A DNA stretch of 64,000 nucleotides from Pomacea canaliculata (Eukaryota; Mollusca; Gastropoda; Architaenioglossa; Ampullariidae), in NCBI RefSeq assembly GCF_003073045.1, contig NC_037599.1:25334695-25398694 (forward strand), read 5' to 3'. Every line of letters starts with the position of its first letter. The stretch's first letter is position 1. Made by a program: the position numbers and the translations under genes. The notes under the pieces are model-generated. The model had not been told where the DNA came from and searched no databases. It saw only the letters and a program-made list of their open reading frames with translations. Of this stretch, positions 40,093 through 53,500 are shown piece by piece.

Positions 40093-40782
40093 TGGTGGTC
40101 ACTAGGCCCCAGGGCCAGACAACACGACTCACAGCTGAGTGACTATGAAGGGAGGACAGGTCTGTAAGCTGCTGATGAGTTCAGCCATCAGACGAAGCTC
40201 GGTGCTGCACGTTGTACGCGGACAACTCAGTGCAATGGTATGCAATGTACGACAGGAAATGGCTGGCAGGATGGCTGGCAGGATGGCTGGTTTAGTAGCA
40301 AAGTGCTTCCTGCTTGAGGCGATGTCTCACTATGAGGAGGAGGGATGATGGATGGCGAGGAGGGCGGCAGGACCTGAAGACCGGACGGCCAGCCTGCCAA
40401 CAGGTATGACGTAGAGAAAGTGTCCCGAGACGAGATCGGAACGCACGATGGTCTGGTCTGTGGGTGCGACAGACGAATGTACCTCTAAGCTATCGGGCTT
40501 CCCTCGGGGACAGAGGCGCCTCCTATCATTGAAGCAGACGACAGGCCTGACATTTAGCATTTAGCATCAGCCTCCATCTCAACTGTTTATTGTAATAGGT
40601 GTCTCCAGCTGTATGTCTTTAGTGTCGTGCAGCGTCGTGAGTCAGCGCCGCGCACTGAGCACAACTCACGTCAAACAGCGGGAGGCAACTCGCACACACA
40701 CACACAGAGATATCAGGAAAACGTCGTGCACACACACACAGAGCGCGTCAAGTACGAGCGCGCACACACAGAGCACCTAGAG

Positions 40783-41155
40783 CAGTGGTTCTCAAAGTGT
40801 GGTCCATGGACCACTAGTGGTCCGCGGGCATAAGTCATGTGGTCCGCGGCTGACAGTTGTCATATGTCAGCAAAGTGATGTTTAAAGGGATGCATTCCTC
40901 CTATTAACATTTTAATTACAAATAACGAGGTATACGTAGTTTTATGTCAACTTATTACTATATTACTTTTACAAAAGGACATTTAGTTTTGAATTAAAAT
41001 GAAACAAATGCGGCAATTTAAATTTGAAATTCATAGTACAGACTGATTTTTAGGCCTTGGTGGTCCGCATTATTTTTTACTTAGGCCTTGGTGGTCCGCC
41101 ATAGCTTTTACTTAAGTAAAGTGGTCCGCGGTCCGAAAAACTTTGAGAACCACTG
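40783..41155 (+). mobile_element. hAT-type MITE, complete
   Basis: A 373-bp element has terminal inverted repeats cagtggttctcaaagt and actttgagaaccactg, the signature of the widespread hAT termini. A perfect 8-bp target duplication, acctagag, lies at 40775-40782 and 41156-41163. The interior is AT-rich with repeated tggtccgc phrases near both ends and no reading frame, so it is non-autonomous. The intact ends and duplication indicate fairly recent insertion, into a CA/gagcgcac-rich repeat. Confidence 0.95.
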
Positions 41156-43917
41156 ACCTAGAGGACGTGCACACACACACATACAGAGCGCACCAAGACA
41201 ACACACACACACACACACATACAGAGCGCACGAAAAGAACACACACACACACATACAGAACGCACCAAGACAACACACACACACAGCCTGTGGCGACACC
41301 TGACGGCGGGTGCAGGTCCGTTGTCCCGACAAACGCCAGGCGAGCCCCAGGGTCCGGAGTGTCCCTCCTCCTGTCACTGGCTGCCCCACCCACCCACAGG
41401 CGCATCCAGTGACGTGTGGCGCCACGTCGCGGAGACTAACTTGCATCATGACGGTTTTTGGTTGCTATAGTTACAAACATTTTGAATTGGTTATGTAAGA
41501 TGTCACCCGAGTGTCCTGTATCCGCGTCTGGCCCTGTCTGTGTGTGTGTGACGGTTTATCTGTGTGTGTGTGTGTGGACGCACGTCCCTACCCACAGACA
41601 CACAGCTCTGTGACGCACACACCAGAATATTCTCGTGGCGAGTGGCGACGTGAGCGCTGGCAGGTGAGGAGGCCGCAGGTCATAAAGTTCACCGTGCGCC
41701 CGGACACGCTACTGCGCAGCTGCCCACTGACTGGTCACGTGACGGAGTGGGTGGCTGGGGGCTACAGCCGTGCAGGCAAGGAGTGAACAGTGATCGGCGG
41801 CTACAGGTCCTGTTCACTGACACACAGCCCGAGATCTTGTCTGTCGCAATGACGGACACGCGACATTTTGCTGTTACTCGTCTGCCGGCAGCTGAGACAT
41901 GAGTGAACGCACTAATTACTCTCTAGTCAGTCTCGTCCTTCTCTCTCTCTGTACACAGTTTGTAAAGTCCAAATAGTGTTAGAAATCGTGTTTCTCAGCT
42001 CGACATTCTATTACATCATAACCTGCTGTGGGTGACGTGTCCCTCAAAGACTGTGACGTGTTAGTCCGGCCGTTGACCAACGAGCCCTGCCTCCATCTGT
42101 CAATCAGACTTCGCTAATTAACGACCACAGTGAACTCGACATTACATTCCGTTGTTTCTTCTCGCTTCACGACCACAGTCAGCTCAACGGTAATACTCAG
42201 TTCCTTCACGTCTTTCTCCTCTATTGGCCGCCATCATAGACGAGGAGAGCGATGATGCAGCAAATTTCTCTGCTTGATTGAAGTCGTGGGTCGCCACACT
42301 TGATCGCGTGTCACGTTCTGCTTGACTGGAGCGCCATCAGGTTCATCCATCACAGTGTCAGGCTGAAGTACCCTCCCGACCTTCTTGCCTACACACCTCC
42401 GCTTACTTTGGCAGACAAGAGAAACTACAGGGTTGAGAGGTGGGAAGGTGAGTGGACATCCACTGACCGCCGTGTGACATGTTGTCAGTCAAGCGTGACC
42501 ATGTGGCCATGACACTAGTTAATCACCCAAATCAGCTACAGCGACCAGCGATGACGACAGTGAAATTAATCAAAGAAGCAGTTACTTACCCAAGGTGTCG
42601 GTCAGACGTTTGGTGTGAGACGGTGTGAGTGGTTGTCTGATCAACCGGTTGTGACGGATCGACAGACGACAGGCCGTGTGCCACATGTGTCACGACGACT
42701 CGGTAACCACCAACACAGCAGCCAATCACGTGGCGCCCTTTGGTAGGTGTGGCCACAGCTCCACGTGTGATTGGTTAAAACTAGGTCCGGCCTTCCTTCA
42801 CCTTGTCAGGCCGGGAGGTAGTGGGGGTGTTTGCTGATGTGTCAGCGCTCCACAGTTTGTACCCAGCCTGACATCACGGGTACGCTGTGCCAGTGTTTAC
42901 CCCTAATAAACACCCGAAGTCTGCTGGCGCAACGGCAAACTGCATGTCAGTTAAAGGGGGACAGGGCTGTGTGGCTCTCCCCCACTTGATGTCACTCCTT
43001 ACAGGGACATCCCCCCCACTAGGTGTGACTGATTACGTACAGGGACATCCCCCCCCCAACACACACACGATGTGACATCCCTGTGAATCCCCCCTACTAC
43101 CCATGGATTCATACAGAGGTTGATGGAGTCGCTGATGGAGTTTCCCAGGTTCAGCACAGCGCGTGCAGCATCCCAGTTCGCCGAGCGCACGGCGTGACGA
43201 CACCTCGCTGACCGTCTGCACTCAACATGTACATCAGGTGCGAGATGCACGAACGGAGCAGCTATCCTTCCTTCCTCGTGTTCATGGCCGCTTCATTCCA
43301 TATCGCCGTGATGGAGTTTGACAAGAACAAAACAAAGAACGGACATGGCGGCCGTCATCAAGCTGGAGTGGTCAGGACTGAGCACCACCAACGTCTGCAC
43401 TACAGATCGGTGTCTGTAGAACAGAGAAACCTGAGCTCTACCCGTCTTCTCACTCTCATGTCTGCTTAGTAACCATCTGACATGCAAGTCTTTAAAAGTC
43501 TTACACGGAAGGACGGACGGACGGACGGCGATAACTTGTACGTGATGCTGAGGTCTGCGTGTGTCGTCTGCTGCGGGCTGCTGGTGTCTCCTGCTGTAAG
43601 TTGTCTACACTGTGTGTCTATATATATGTCTATGTGTTGCTAGGTGCTGGCTCCCTGTAAGCCACACGAGCAGAAGATAACGGTTGCCCTGTGAAGGTTT
43701 GCCGTTAGACGGAGAGAAAGCTTGCGTCAGGTGGACGAAAACACGGCCACAGCCCGCTGTCACCTGCACCACGTGTCACGTGTTTATCTCCCAGCAGCCG
43801 CAGGCTTCCCTTTGATGTTCTACAAGCGCCACACGTGTGTGTATCGACATCACAATTATTTAGCATCTCGGGCAACCAGTTGATTGAATGAGGCAATAAA
43901 TGTGTAAAGAGGCCATG

Positions 43918-44175
43918 CAGTGCCACAGTGTTTTAATAATTATGATAAACACAATTTATAAAGCGCAGCTCACTCACCCAAGGAGCATGATCTTAGCACT
44001 TAAGAACAAGAAGGAAACATGGACAGCATGCGAGGGACAGGAAAACAAACAACATATAGGAACATATAAAAGAATAAACAATCGTAGTAAAGGAAGAATA
44101 AAATCAAAGACAGAACACAGAGGAAGCAAACAACAAGAACAAGAGCTGAGAGTAACATATTACAAGAGGAAGGGT
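43918..44175 (-). mobile_element. LINE 3'-end fragment (L2/CR1-like), copy 2
   Basis: The phrases tttataaagcgc, then cccaaggagcatgatcttag, then acatggacagcatgcgaggg and acaggaaaac are shared with the 3' flank of the LINE at 59990-61260 (there caca-tatgagggacaggaaaac). They continue with aagaataaacaa and atacaga-acacagagg in both. This is a diverged 3'-UTR fragment inserted on the minus strand. Confidence 0.65.
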
Positions 44176-44489
44176 GAGACAAAGGACGAGCATTATGGGA
44201 TAGGGTGTCAGGAGTCATGTTTACGGATGACGTGTGTTCAGTGCACGTGTACAGGACTGAGCAGTGGGCAGGTGGCGGGTATGGTCGTATGGACATGTTA
44301 CCGTTGTTGCCGTTGCAGACGTCATAAAGCAGACAGGTGTCGTGGAGCTGCCCTCCTTGTACATCCTCCTCCAGTCCCACCCGTCTACCAACGCATTTCA
44401 GTTTTCTCTCCCCCTGCTTTTGGTCTGTTGTCGCTAGTCACACAAACAACGATAGCACACACGGTAAACACATTAAATATCAGTGTGTT

Positions 44490-44720
44490 GTTGAGTATGT
44501 CTCTCTCACTCACACCCCTAACCTTCTGTCTTTCTCTCTCACGACCTCCAACCTTCTGTCTTTTTCACCAGCCTTCTTTCTCTCTCACAAACATTCTGTC
44601 TCTTTCTCTCTCACACGGCCACCCCTAACCTCGTCACTCTCACCCCAACCTTCTGTCTCTCTCTCACACAAACCTTCTGTCTGTCTCTCTCTCCCCTCTA
44701 CCCCTCCCTCGCTCTCCAAT
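44490..44720. repeat. CT-rich 'ctctcacaaaccttctgtct' repeat
   Basis: Degenerate 20-35-bp units with ccttctgtctctctctcaca occur, about eight of them, ending shortly before DNAL1. Confidence 0.8.
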
Positions 44721-44871
44721 GTTTGTGCTGACGTCAGTGTTCAACATCCTCTCGTGACGTCAGTGAGCTACGTCATGTGACATCAGTTGCCATGACAGCA
44801 CCCAGACGTCGTGTGCAGGAGGCCATATTTGCAGCAGCAGCAGCAGTGTGTAGTCACAAGTCCACTCACTC

Positions 44872-46589
44872 ATGACCAAAATCAAGGACGCGCTGGCCAA
44901 GTGGGAGGAGAAGAACGCCATGAGCGCCGTCAGCTCCAAGGAGATCAAGCTGTGCGGCCTCATCCCGCCCATCGAGAAGATGGACGCCACCCTGGGGCAG
45001 CTGATCACTGTGAAAAGTTGAGCTTGTCCACCAACAACATCGACAAGATCGCCAACCTCGGCAATTTAAAGAATCTCAAGGTACATGCACTCCCCCTTCT
45101 CTCCTATGCGCCTCACCGACTGTATACACTAACCACTCTCCCCCCTGTGCTAGGGTCTACTTGAGATAAACAACTGTTGTTTACTTGCCGAAACCCACAT
45201 ACACAAGGAAGCACGCAGGTCAATAAGACAGCAAGCAATAGAACTGTATAGCATGACCTTTTTCCAAACTTTAAAATATATTTGGCAGAATCTCACATCT
45301 TTCTGCGCAACCATTTTGGAAAGTACAGCACAGCTACACTACCAATGTGCGGCTTGAATAATTAAGTGACATTTCATCCTGCCAGCCACCTTTCATTAAC
45401 AGTTCAGGTGCACTCTGTGGAGAATGAACCCTGGGGCAGCAGTCTGTGGGCGCGCAACCTACTTACGGTTGGCTGCTTGTCACACCCGGTGACTTCACTC
45501 TTTGATGTCAATCAACGAGTTCCTATAAAGGTTACTGGGGGAGGGACGGGTAGAGCTATACTGACTGACAATCACCTGCACCTTGACCATTGTTGGCTCT
45601 CAGATCCTGTCTCTGGGGAGGAATAACATCAAGGCCTTTGCGGGGCTGGAGGCGGTGGGCGACACGCTAGAGGAACTGTGGATCTCCAACAACATGATTG
45701 AAAAGACCAAGGGAATAGGATCCCTCAAGAAGCTGCGAGTATGTATATATACACACACACATTCAAGCAACCCCTCTCTCACACCGATGCGAAACAAAGG
45801 AGTGAAAGAACAGAATAAATTTGATATTAAGCTATTTCGCCCTGCATATCACGTGGTAGACAAGTGACAGTCAATCACCATTGTGGAAGACAGACTGCGT
45901 GTCTCGTGCTCATGTTCTGGTCACTTTGTTTAAATAGTAAAAGTCAATCTGGTCTTAATCTCATTGTTTCTCCATAAAATTGCCTAGCCTTTCTCCTTTT
46001 TCGTGATTTATGGAGGATATCGTAACTCAGACAAATCACACTTCCGACGACTCATAATCGGTAAGCATTCACATAGCAACTCAAAAAATACGTAAGACTG
46101 CTCCATAATAAGAAAAATACTGCATTTTCATACCACACAAACAACTTTTTTTCTCTCACCGCACACCTGTCAACTCATCTCCTTCCAAAACAGATGACTG
46201 TTATGCGCACCCCCTAACACACGGTTGACATGACAATAAACGTTTTCTGAGGCAAACATAAACCTGGTGATAGGTGAAACCGAGGGAGGGCAGATTTGGA
46301 CATAAAAAAATCCTAAATTTAGAAAAGCCCACTAGATGTCAGCCTGAGGCCTGGTGCAATGACGAGTCAGGTTTTTCTGGTGTGACAGGTACTGTACATG
46401 GCAAATAACAACGTGCGGGACATGTCGGAGCTCAACAAATTAGGTGAACTTCAAAACCTGGAGGAGCTAGTCTTCGTGGGCAACCCGCTGGAGGAGACGC
46501 TGTCGGCACAGGAAACTTACCGCGACGTCATCAGCAAGTTGATACCCAGCCTAAAAAAACTCGACGGTTTCGTCCTGCTTCGCGAGTAG
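44872..46589 (+). CDS. DNAL1: Axonemal dynein light chain 1 (LC1, leucine-rich repeat)
   Basis: LC1 is a leucine-rich-repeat protein bound to the outer-arm dynein heavy chain in motile cilia. Exon 1 (44872-45080) encodes [15 protein letters not shown], then [11 protein letters not shown] and [16 protein letters not shown]. Exon 2 (45604-45738) encodes [20 protein letters not shown] and [13 protein letters not shown]. Exon 3 (46389-46589) encodes [12 protein letters not shown], then [12 protein letters not shown] and [12 protein letters not shown] followed by a stop. All junctions are phase 0 GT-AG. The product would be 181 residues (human 190); the acidic C-terminal tail of vertebrates is absent. 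In exon 1 one base is missing at about 45008, between LIT and CEKLSLS, giving a premature TGA. The exon is 209 nt instead of 210. Conservation elsewhere is so high that an assembly error is likely. The start ATG follows an in-frame stop, so no upstream coding exon is needed. Confidence 0.95.
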
Positions 46590-47507
46590 ACCTGCTGGTC
46601 ACAACCTCTCACCTGTCGCAGTCTTTGCCGCAAACGCCGGCACTAAATGTGCTTGGCCACTGGGCACCATGACACAGCTGGATAAAGGAGCAATGTTTAG
46701 CTACGTTGTTGTTGTTAGGAAGTTAGGATTGACAAATATGACATCACTTACTGACAAGCTGCCAGTCACGACAAATAAGACATCTTTTCATGGATCCATC
46801 GTCCGATTTCATTCATTTGTTCCTTGCTTCAGACAGTCTTACGTATTTTCTGCATTACAACCATGTGTAAAACAAAACAAAACAAAACAAAGATATGCAG
46901 CATGTTGATTGTCCTTTAATGCAGGAGTTTTTCTGCATGTCACAGGAGCAAACTATTTTCAAATCTCCCTCCACAAACTGTCCTGTGTGAATGAAAACAT
47001 GTCATGCAGTCCGTGCTAGGAGAATGTCACATTGTTGGAATGTCAGCCATGCAGTCTGTGCTAGGACAATGCAGCATGTCAGAACTGCATAACCTGCTGC
47101 TATCACCTAGGATCCTAGAAATCACAAGGTAGCACAGCCCCATGAAACATAATCTCTACCCAGACTTTTAATAACCATGATTATTTATGATGCACACACC
47201 TGTCCTTGAATTGGGGGAGCTCGTAGCATCAACTGAAACTAAAATATGGTGTCCACACACACTAACTTCATTGCAACCAAACAATACCAATACACTTCTA
47301 CCCAATCGATCAACTGTCAAAGGATATCTTGTATGTTTGTATTCAAATGTTAGCAGCAGCTGACAATAAAAAGGTCAGAGTCAAGGCTGGTGTACAGATA
47401 AGCTTTGAAACACATTTTCTTAAAGTATTCATATCAAAACCTCTTAGTACACAGCTATTATTTTTACAATCCAATAATCATCTACACAGGTGTCAGCATT
47501 GATATGA
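46590..47507. other. DNAL1-RTCA convergent intergenic region
   Basis: This AT-rich region contains the 3' ends of DNAL1 (+) and RTCA (-). A duplicated phrase on 'atgcagt(c)tgtgctaggacaatg' occurs at 47005-47080. An AATAAA at 47365 (plus) is a distant candidate signal for DNAL1. No gene was seen between them. Confidence 0.45.
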
Positions 47508-50500
47508 TCAAATATGGCTGTTTGTAAGCCCTATACCCTCGCACTCTACAATGTTGGAGGTTTCAGTGACTTTCTTGATCTTGAACGTTGCCTGCACCAA
47601 AAAAAAAAAAAAAAAGAAACAAAACAACTGTAATATATAAATGGCTTGGGGGACTGATTACAGAATGTAATAACTGATAAGAGTAACTGGACTGTATCCC
47701 AAATAATCAATGCTCAGCTGATGACAAATCTAGAAGCTTCAGAAGACAGGGAATATCAAAAAATTAGGTTCAAAAGAGAAAAAAAAGGTAAAGAAAAGAA
47801 ATAAAGACAGATTGCTGGTTGATCATTATATATGAGCTGAAGAAATAACTGGATCACAACTTAGTGAGATCCATAAATATACAAGCTGTCAAAGGGCTAA
47901 GACAATAAAATCCTGACCAATAAGAATAACATCACAAACAGTTCAACAATTAATAATAATAATAAAGTTGATTTATATAGCACTTTACACGACCAGCAAA
48001 GGCAGCCTCAAAGTGCTTTACAAAAACAATCAAAAAAAAAAAAGAAAATCACAGACATATTAATAATAAACGTTGATCTCAAACACAATAAGATCATTAC
48101 TTGTCCACGTAGTGTGGCCACTCATGTTAAATATCGCCATCAGTACACATGTGGTCTGCAGCCTTGCCTTTGCATGAAATCTTTGGTAAGAGAATAAAGT
48201 TGTTTTTAAAAAGTAGCTGAGAGTTAGTATGATGTTTACAGAAGCTCAACTGCCAATCTTTGGTGGAGTGGCTTTATTTTTGCAGACAGAAATATGGTTC
48301 CATAATGAAGACTTGCTGGAGCATAATGCTAAGGGTCACAAACTAGTTTCAGAGAGATGCACAATGTTAGTCTATCAGACTAAGAATTCTCTGGGCATCA
48401 AGAAAAACTATATTTAAAAAAATAATAAATAACAGCTCTCTTCATCACAAAAGAAAAGGTCTGACAGACATATAGTCCTTGGTAATCTAAAGAAAGACAT
48501 TCTCTTTTAGTGTCATGCTGGGCACCTGATGTTATGCACTGAAATAGCGGAAGGTAAAGGAAGGTGGTTTGGAGTCTCACCTGAGTGAGCAGCTTGGCCA
48601 CGTGTATGGCTGTTTCTGTGTGCAATGTTATTGGCCCACACAGCATTTGTGATTTACCACTTGCCAAAGCCATCAGGAGAATTAGCTGAAAAAATATCCT
48701 GAAACTTCAGATTTTATATTTTTATCAAAATCTTCTTCACTATTTCTTTTTTTATGCAAACATCTAAGTTTCTTGAGAGAGCTCCTTTTAAAGCTACCTA
48801 ATAACAAGTTGATTTATACAGCACTTTACCCCACAATCAAAGGCAAGCTTGAAGCACTGCACCAAAGGAAAACATAATTATGGAGTTGGTCTCCAAAGTA
48901 AAACGTTCATAGTGAGCCCTGTGAGCTACTCGTCTTAAAAAGATGATGAATTCCATTAGCATGCATGCAATGTACAGCTTGCACAACCTTCATAGCTAAC
49001 AGCACAGTCACAACCACAAAGGAGACATTTCTCTAAGGATGAAGGCACATCAAGAGTATGCCCCAGGTGCACAGATGTCATGGACACTAGGATTAAGAAC
49101 CATGTATATGGTCATCGAAACCTTATATGCTGTCGGCTTTAGAGACATCCACAACCAAAATGTCATAAGCAACATGACCTTACTAGTTCTTGTCAATATT
49201 TATGCTCACTTCCTTTCTGCCAGCACTGGACTTTACCGTGAAGTTGACTTTCAGAAAACGAGGATTGGTATAAGCATTGTCTTGAATTTCAAATTCAGCC
49301 AGCAAAATGAAAGATTTGTCAGAATGCTGCATTTGAAGTTTTAGGGCAGCATAGTTGAAAATACAGAACTAACCCGGCACTGAGGAAACGAACATGCATG
49401 GAGGAAGGTGCAGGACGACATGAAACACATTTTATCACCAGGCAAATTTATCTTACGTTAAATATCATGCTAAGAACTGGAACACCACAAGCTCGACATA
49501 CTTTTGAATGTTATGGTGCAAAAGAAAAAAATGCATTTCTTAAGTTCTTAATATTCTAGTAAGTTCATAAAGTGTTCATACTAGCTGAAATGAGGTTGCA
49601 CTGAGCAACAAACATGAGATTTGAGAATGTATAGTTCACCTGGTCTTGCAAATAGTCATCCACGGCTCCACCATGTTTCAGGTTGTCTAATAACATTTGC
49701 GCTGCATCAAAACCCACTTTCTCAGCAGGCACACCTGAAGACAAGAAGAACTGCTACATAATTGGTAACACAGTCAGCTGTGATAACTATAAAGGAAGGG
49801 TGTGGACAGAGCTGACTCACTGCCTCCACCCACCATCTCTAAGCGGTTCTGACTAAAGTCCCCAGATACCAGCAAAGTGTGCGTGCGAGACTAAGCGCAA
49901 CAACAACAACAACAAAAGTTGAGAGGGTACAAAAAGATGAATGGTTTTCAAAAAAATCTTGTGCAATGTAGAAAATGAATTTTTCCTTGATGATCACTAA
50001 AGATATGTGCAGGTGGCATGAATACTGACCTTTTTTGCCAAGAGCTGAACCTGCAAGCAAACAGCCAGTGCTGGTTTCTGCCACAAGTCTGAAATGTGCA
50101 GCAACACAACCTTTAAAACACACACACACACAGTGAGTGTGACAGGACAAAACCTGAGTTTGACATAGTTAAATCGATGATAAGGACAAGCTGTCCACAA
50201 GAAACATCATTTACTCTTTTTCATTTCTGTTTAGTTATTGGCTAAGAGGTATATTCTACTTGCCACTTCTTGAACTAGAATAGAGTCACAAAGAGTGAAA
50301 AAAATAGAATAACACATCTCCACTCTCCCCTCAGAAAATGAAAGAAAAAAGAAAGGAAAAAAAAAAAAAACGCCAATGGACTTGCATGATGCCAGTTCCT
50401 GTGCCCACAGCAGCGCCATCTGGTTCCTTCAGTGCATCGATCTTTATTGCAAGTCCTGCATGGTCCTCCCTCAACAAGCGTTCAGCACTTTGTGCCATAA

Positions 50501-53500
50501 TGTGGGCAACCTGTAATAATGGACTGCAATGTATTACACACACAAACATACATATATCTTCCCTAGGAAATAACAGGTATTATCCCATTTGATAAAAAGT
50601 CTCATAATAAGCAATGGAACATACAGGTATGACTGGACTGATACCACAGGTCAGGTCTGAAGCTGTGACTGACTAACATGATTCCTGGTCTTCTACCAAA
50701 GAAAGATCACAAAATACTATTATGACACAGAATGATCATAAAAGACTAGAAACAAACAGGATGAAACCTACACAATGTTTAGATTCTATACGTACCTTGA
50801 TAGGTAAGACACCTGCCACAAAAGCCCTGCCAAAGATTCGGGTCACAGAACCCCTGTTTGTCAAGTCTATGGCAGTTAAGACTTTGACTGGGTGAGAAGT
50901 CGTGACAACCTCCCCTCCTCCTTTAGGATAATATCCTCTAAAAAATAAAAAAAGGAGACAATTACTGTGATGACATTGTCCACCAGAGGTTTAGTCAATA
51001 TGCCATACATAAAGAATACCTTTGAAAAATATTGAATCTTTGTTAACTATACCTTTTTCTGACGACGCAGTCAAATTTCATGCCAAATTTCTCAGCTATT
51101 GGACGAAAAACCTGCAGAATTGAAGATGTTAAGACTGTGATGAGAAATAACAATCAACAAAGGTAGGAACTGGTCAAGAGTAGCTCAGTCTTCTACACTG
51201 TGATACTCAAAATATAAACACATTCTTCACTACTATTTGATACTCAAAATACTGAACATGTTCTTCAAGGAGGTATAAGAGTTGTTTACAGGACAACACG
51301 GCAAATTCCTGTCACCATTGAGTGACAGTGAGTACAGATCAAACTTGCAATATGGTAAAACTGCAACTCTTTTACACATGCATAAAAAATTATTATGTTT
51401 TTCTTCTTGTCACATGTACAGAATCAGCTGCTCTGTTCAATGAATATCCCTGTGATTTAAATCCACTGGAAACAGATTTAAGATTAGATCGTACAAGACC
51501 ATGGTATTCATTAAAAAAAAAACAAAAACGGATTTTATATATATATAAAAAACAGCAGAGAAAGAAAAAACCTAAATACACAGCATGGAACAGCCAACTA
51601 ACCATAATAGTGTAGTCAACCTGCGGCGCCATCTCTGCATTTGTGCCTCCCCGCAGAGAAAGCTGAGTACTACTGCTGCCAAAAAGCAGGCAAGGTAGAG
51701 CAGCTTGCATCAGGAGGCAAATACTCCTGTTGGCAACAACACAATTTTGCACAGTATTTTCCTTTTCTTCTCGAAATGCCTTTCTTATCACAAAATAGTT
51801 CAGACTTTCCTACAGGCACTTACCAGTTGCTGTCTTTTTTCAATTTTGTGCTGTTGATTTTCATTAAGTAGGTCTTTTCTTTTCATTCTATGCAAACTCC
51901 ATCCTACAGAACACTGACCCAGTGCTTTCATAGTAAAAGACTTTGCTGAAAGTACAGTAATTGTGTGGTTGCCGTCCAATCAGTGTACATGTGACAAGAA
52001 CTACAACCAAAGGTCCTTCAACTCACACAGCAGTAATGGTCTATTGGAGGTGCCATGTCAGTATCAGTGCCACCATACAAAGTCACAGTCACAACTCCAT
52101 TAGCAAATGCTGCACATGGCAGAGCCACTTGCAGCATAAGGCACACACTCCTACCACACAGTTAAAAGGACCGTCAGAACAAACCTACTAGCACTATTGA
52201 ATCTACTACAATGATTGCCTGTTAAACTACATCTGCAGTACAAACTAGCTGTCCTAGCACATTGATACTTAAATGACTAGAGGCTGCAGTACAAACTAGC
52301 CGTCCTGACACATTATGATACTTAAATGACTAGAGGCTGCAGTACAAACTAGCTGTCCGGACACATTGATACTTAAATGACTAGAGGCTGCAGTACAAGC
52401 TAACTGTCCTGACACATTGATACTTAAATGACTAGAGGCTGCAGTACAAGCTAACTGTCCTGACACATTGATACTTAAATGACTAGAGGCTGCAGTACAA
52501 GCTAACTGTCCTGACACATTGATACTTAAATGACTAGAGGCTGCAGTACAAGCTAACCTGTCTGACACATTGATACTTAAATGACTAGAGGCTGCAGTAC
52601 AAGCTAACTGTCCTGACACATTGATACTTAAATGACTAGAGGCTGCAGTACAAGCTAACTGTCCTGACACATTGATACTTAAATGACTAGAGGCTGCAGT
52701 ACAAGCTAACTGTCCTGACACATTGATACTTAAATGACTAGAGGCTGCAGTACAAACTAGCTGTCCGGACACATTGATACTTAAATGACTAGAGGCTGCA
52801 GTACAAGCTGTCATGGCATACTGATACCTGAGTGCCTAAAGGGTACAAAACTGTTCTTTTGAACGATAAAGCCACAAGATATTATCTCCCCAAATACTAC
52901 TTTTTATGATCGGGTAAAACCGCAACAAACTCTTTCCCCAAATACTATTTCTTGTGTTGATGAAAATGTTGACATGGTGAAGCTACTATACATGATACCT
53001 GATTGCAGGGCTGTTTGTCGGGGGTTTTTGCCAGCTACTCCAGTTTCCTCCCCCTATCCCTTTTCCTCATCTCAAGGTGGAAGCATTTTCCTATTAAACC
53101 AACCAACCAAAGAATCAGAAGAAAGACTATGCGAAAATTACTGATGCCAGTTAAAGCAACACAGTTCAACAGTTACTAAGATTCAGTTACAAAGTTATTA
53201 TTGTTACCAGGTTTTTCAGTTTGTTTTTTCAACAAGGTCTGCCCGACGAAAACCCCCAACACTAGAGAAATGTAAAATGAAATGTCATCTTGTACAATCA
53301 GAAAACTGAAAGATAAAAAAATCATTTATAATGCCATCAGATAGAATAAACTTTCCCTCATTAATCTGGCTTTTACAGAAAGTGAAAGCTGTTGGGACCG
53401 GGTATTTTGTAAATATTTTTGAATTTAGGTTGTGTTTAATGCTCCATTATGAGCTGTTGGCGATCTTTGATAAACTAAGTAATGCTTTTTATATAGTTAT

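Larger units (their letters stand above)
39010..44871. other. Intergenic between TDH and DNAL1
   Basis: No gene is recognised with confidence. Contents, in order: tacagtg microsatellite (39060-39100), a 'gtgtgatctgtacat' repeat (39355-39435), the tgtgtacg array (39836-40092), an aggatggctggc repeat (40257-40292), the hAT MITE (40783-41155) flanked by CA/gcac tracts, one exon-like fragment at 43101-43215 (minus), an antisense LINE 3' end (43918-44170) and CT-rich tracts (44490-44720). Confidence 0.5.

Noticed and set aside
43900-44780. 242- and 147-residue plus-strand ORFs
   Set aside because: The first runs through the antisense LINE 3' fragment and CT-rich repeats, and the second through CT-rich repeats only.
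49039-49344. 101-residue plus-strand ORF in RTCA intron 9
   Set aside because: It is antisense inside an intron, matches no family I recognise and has no promoter or splice evidence.
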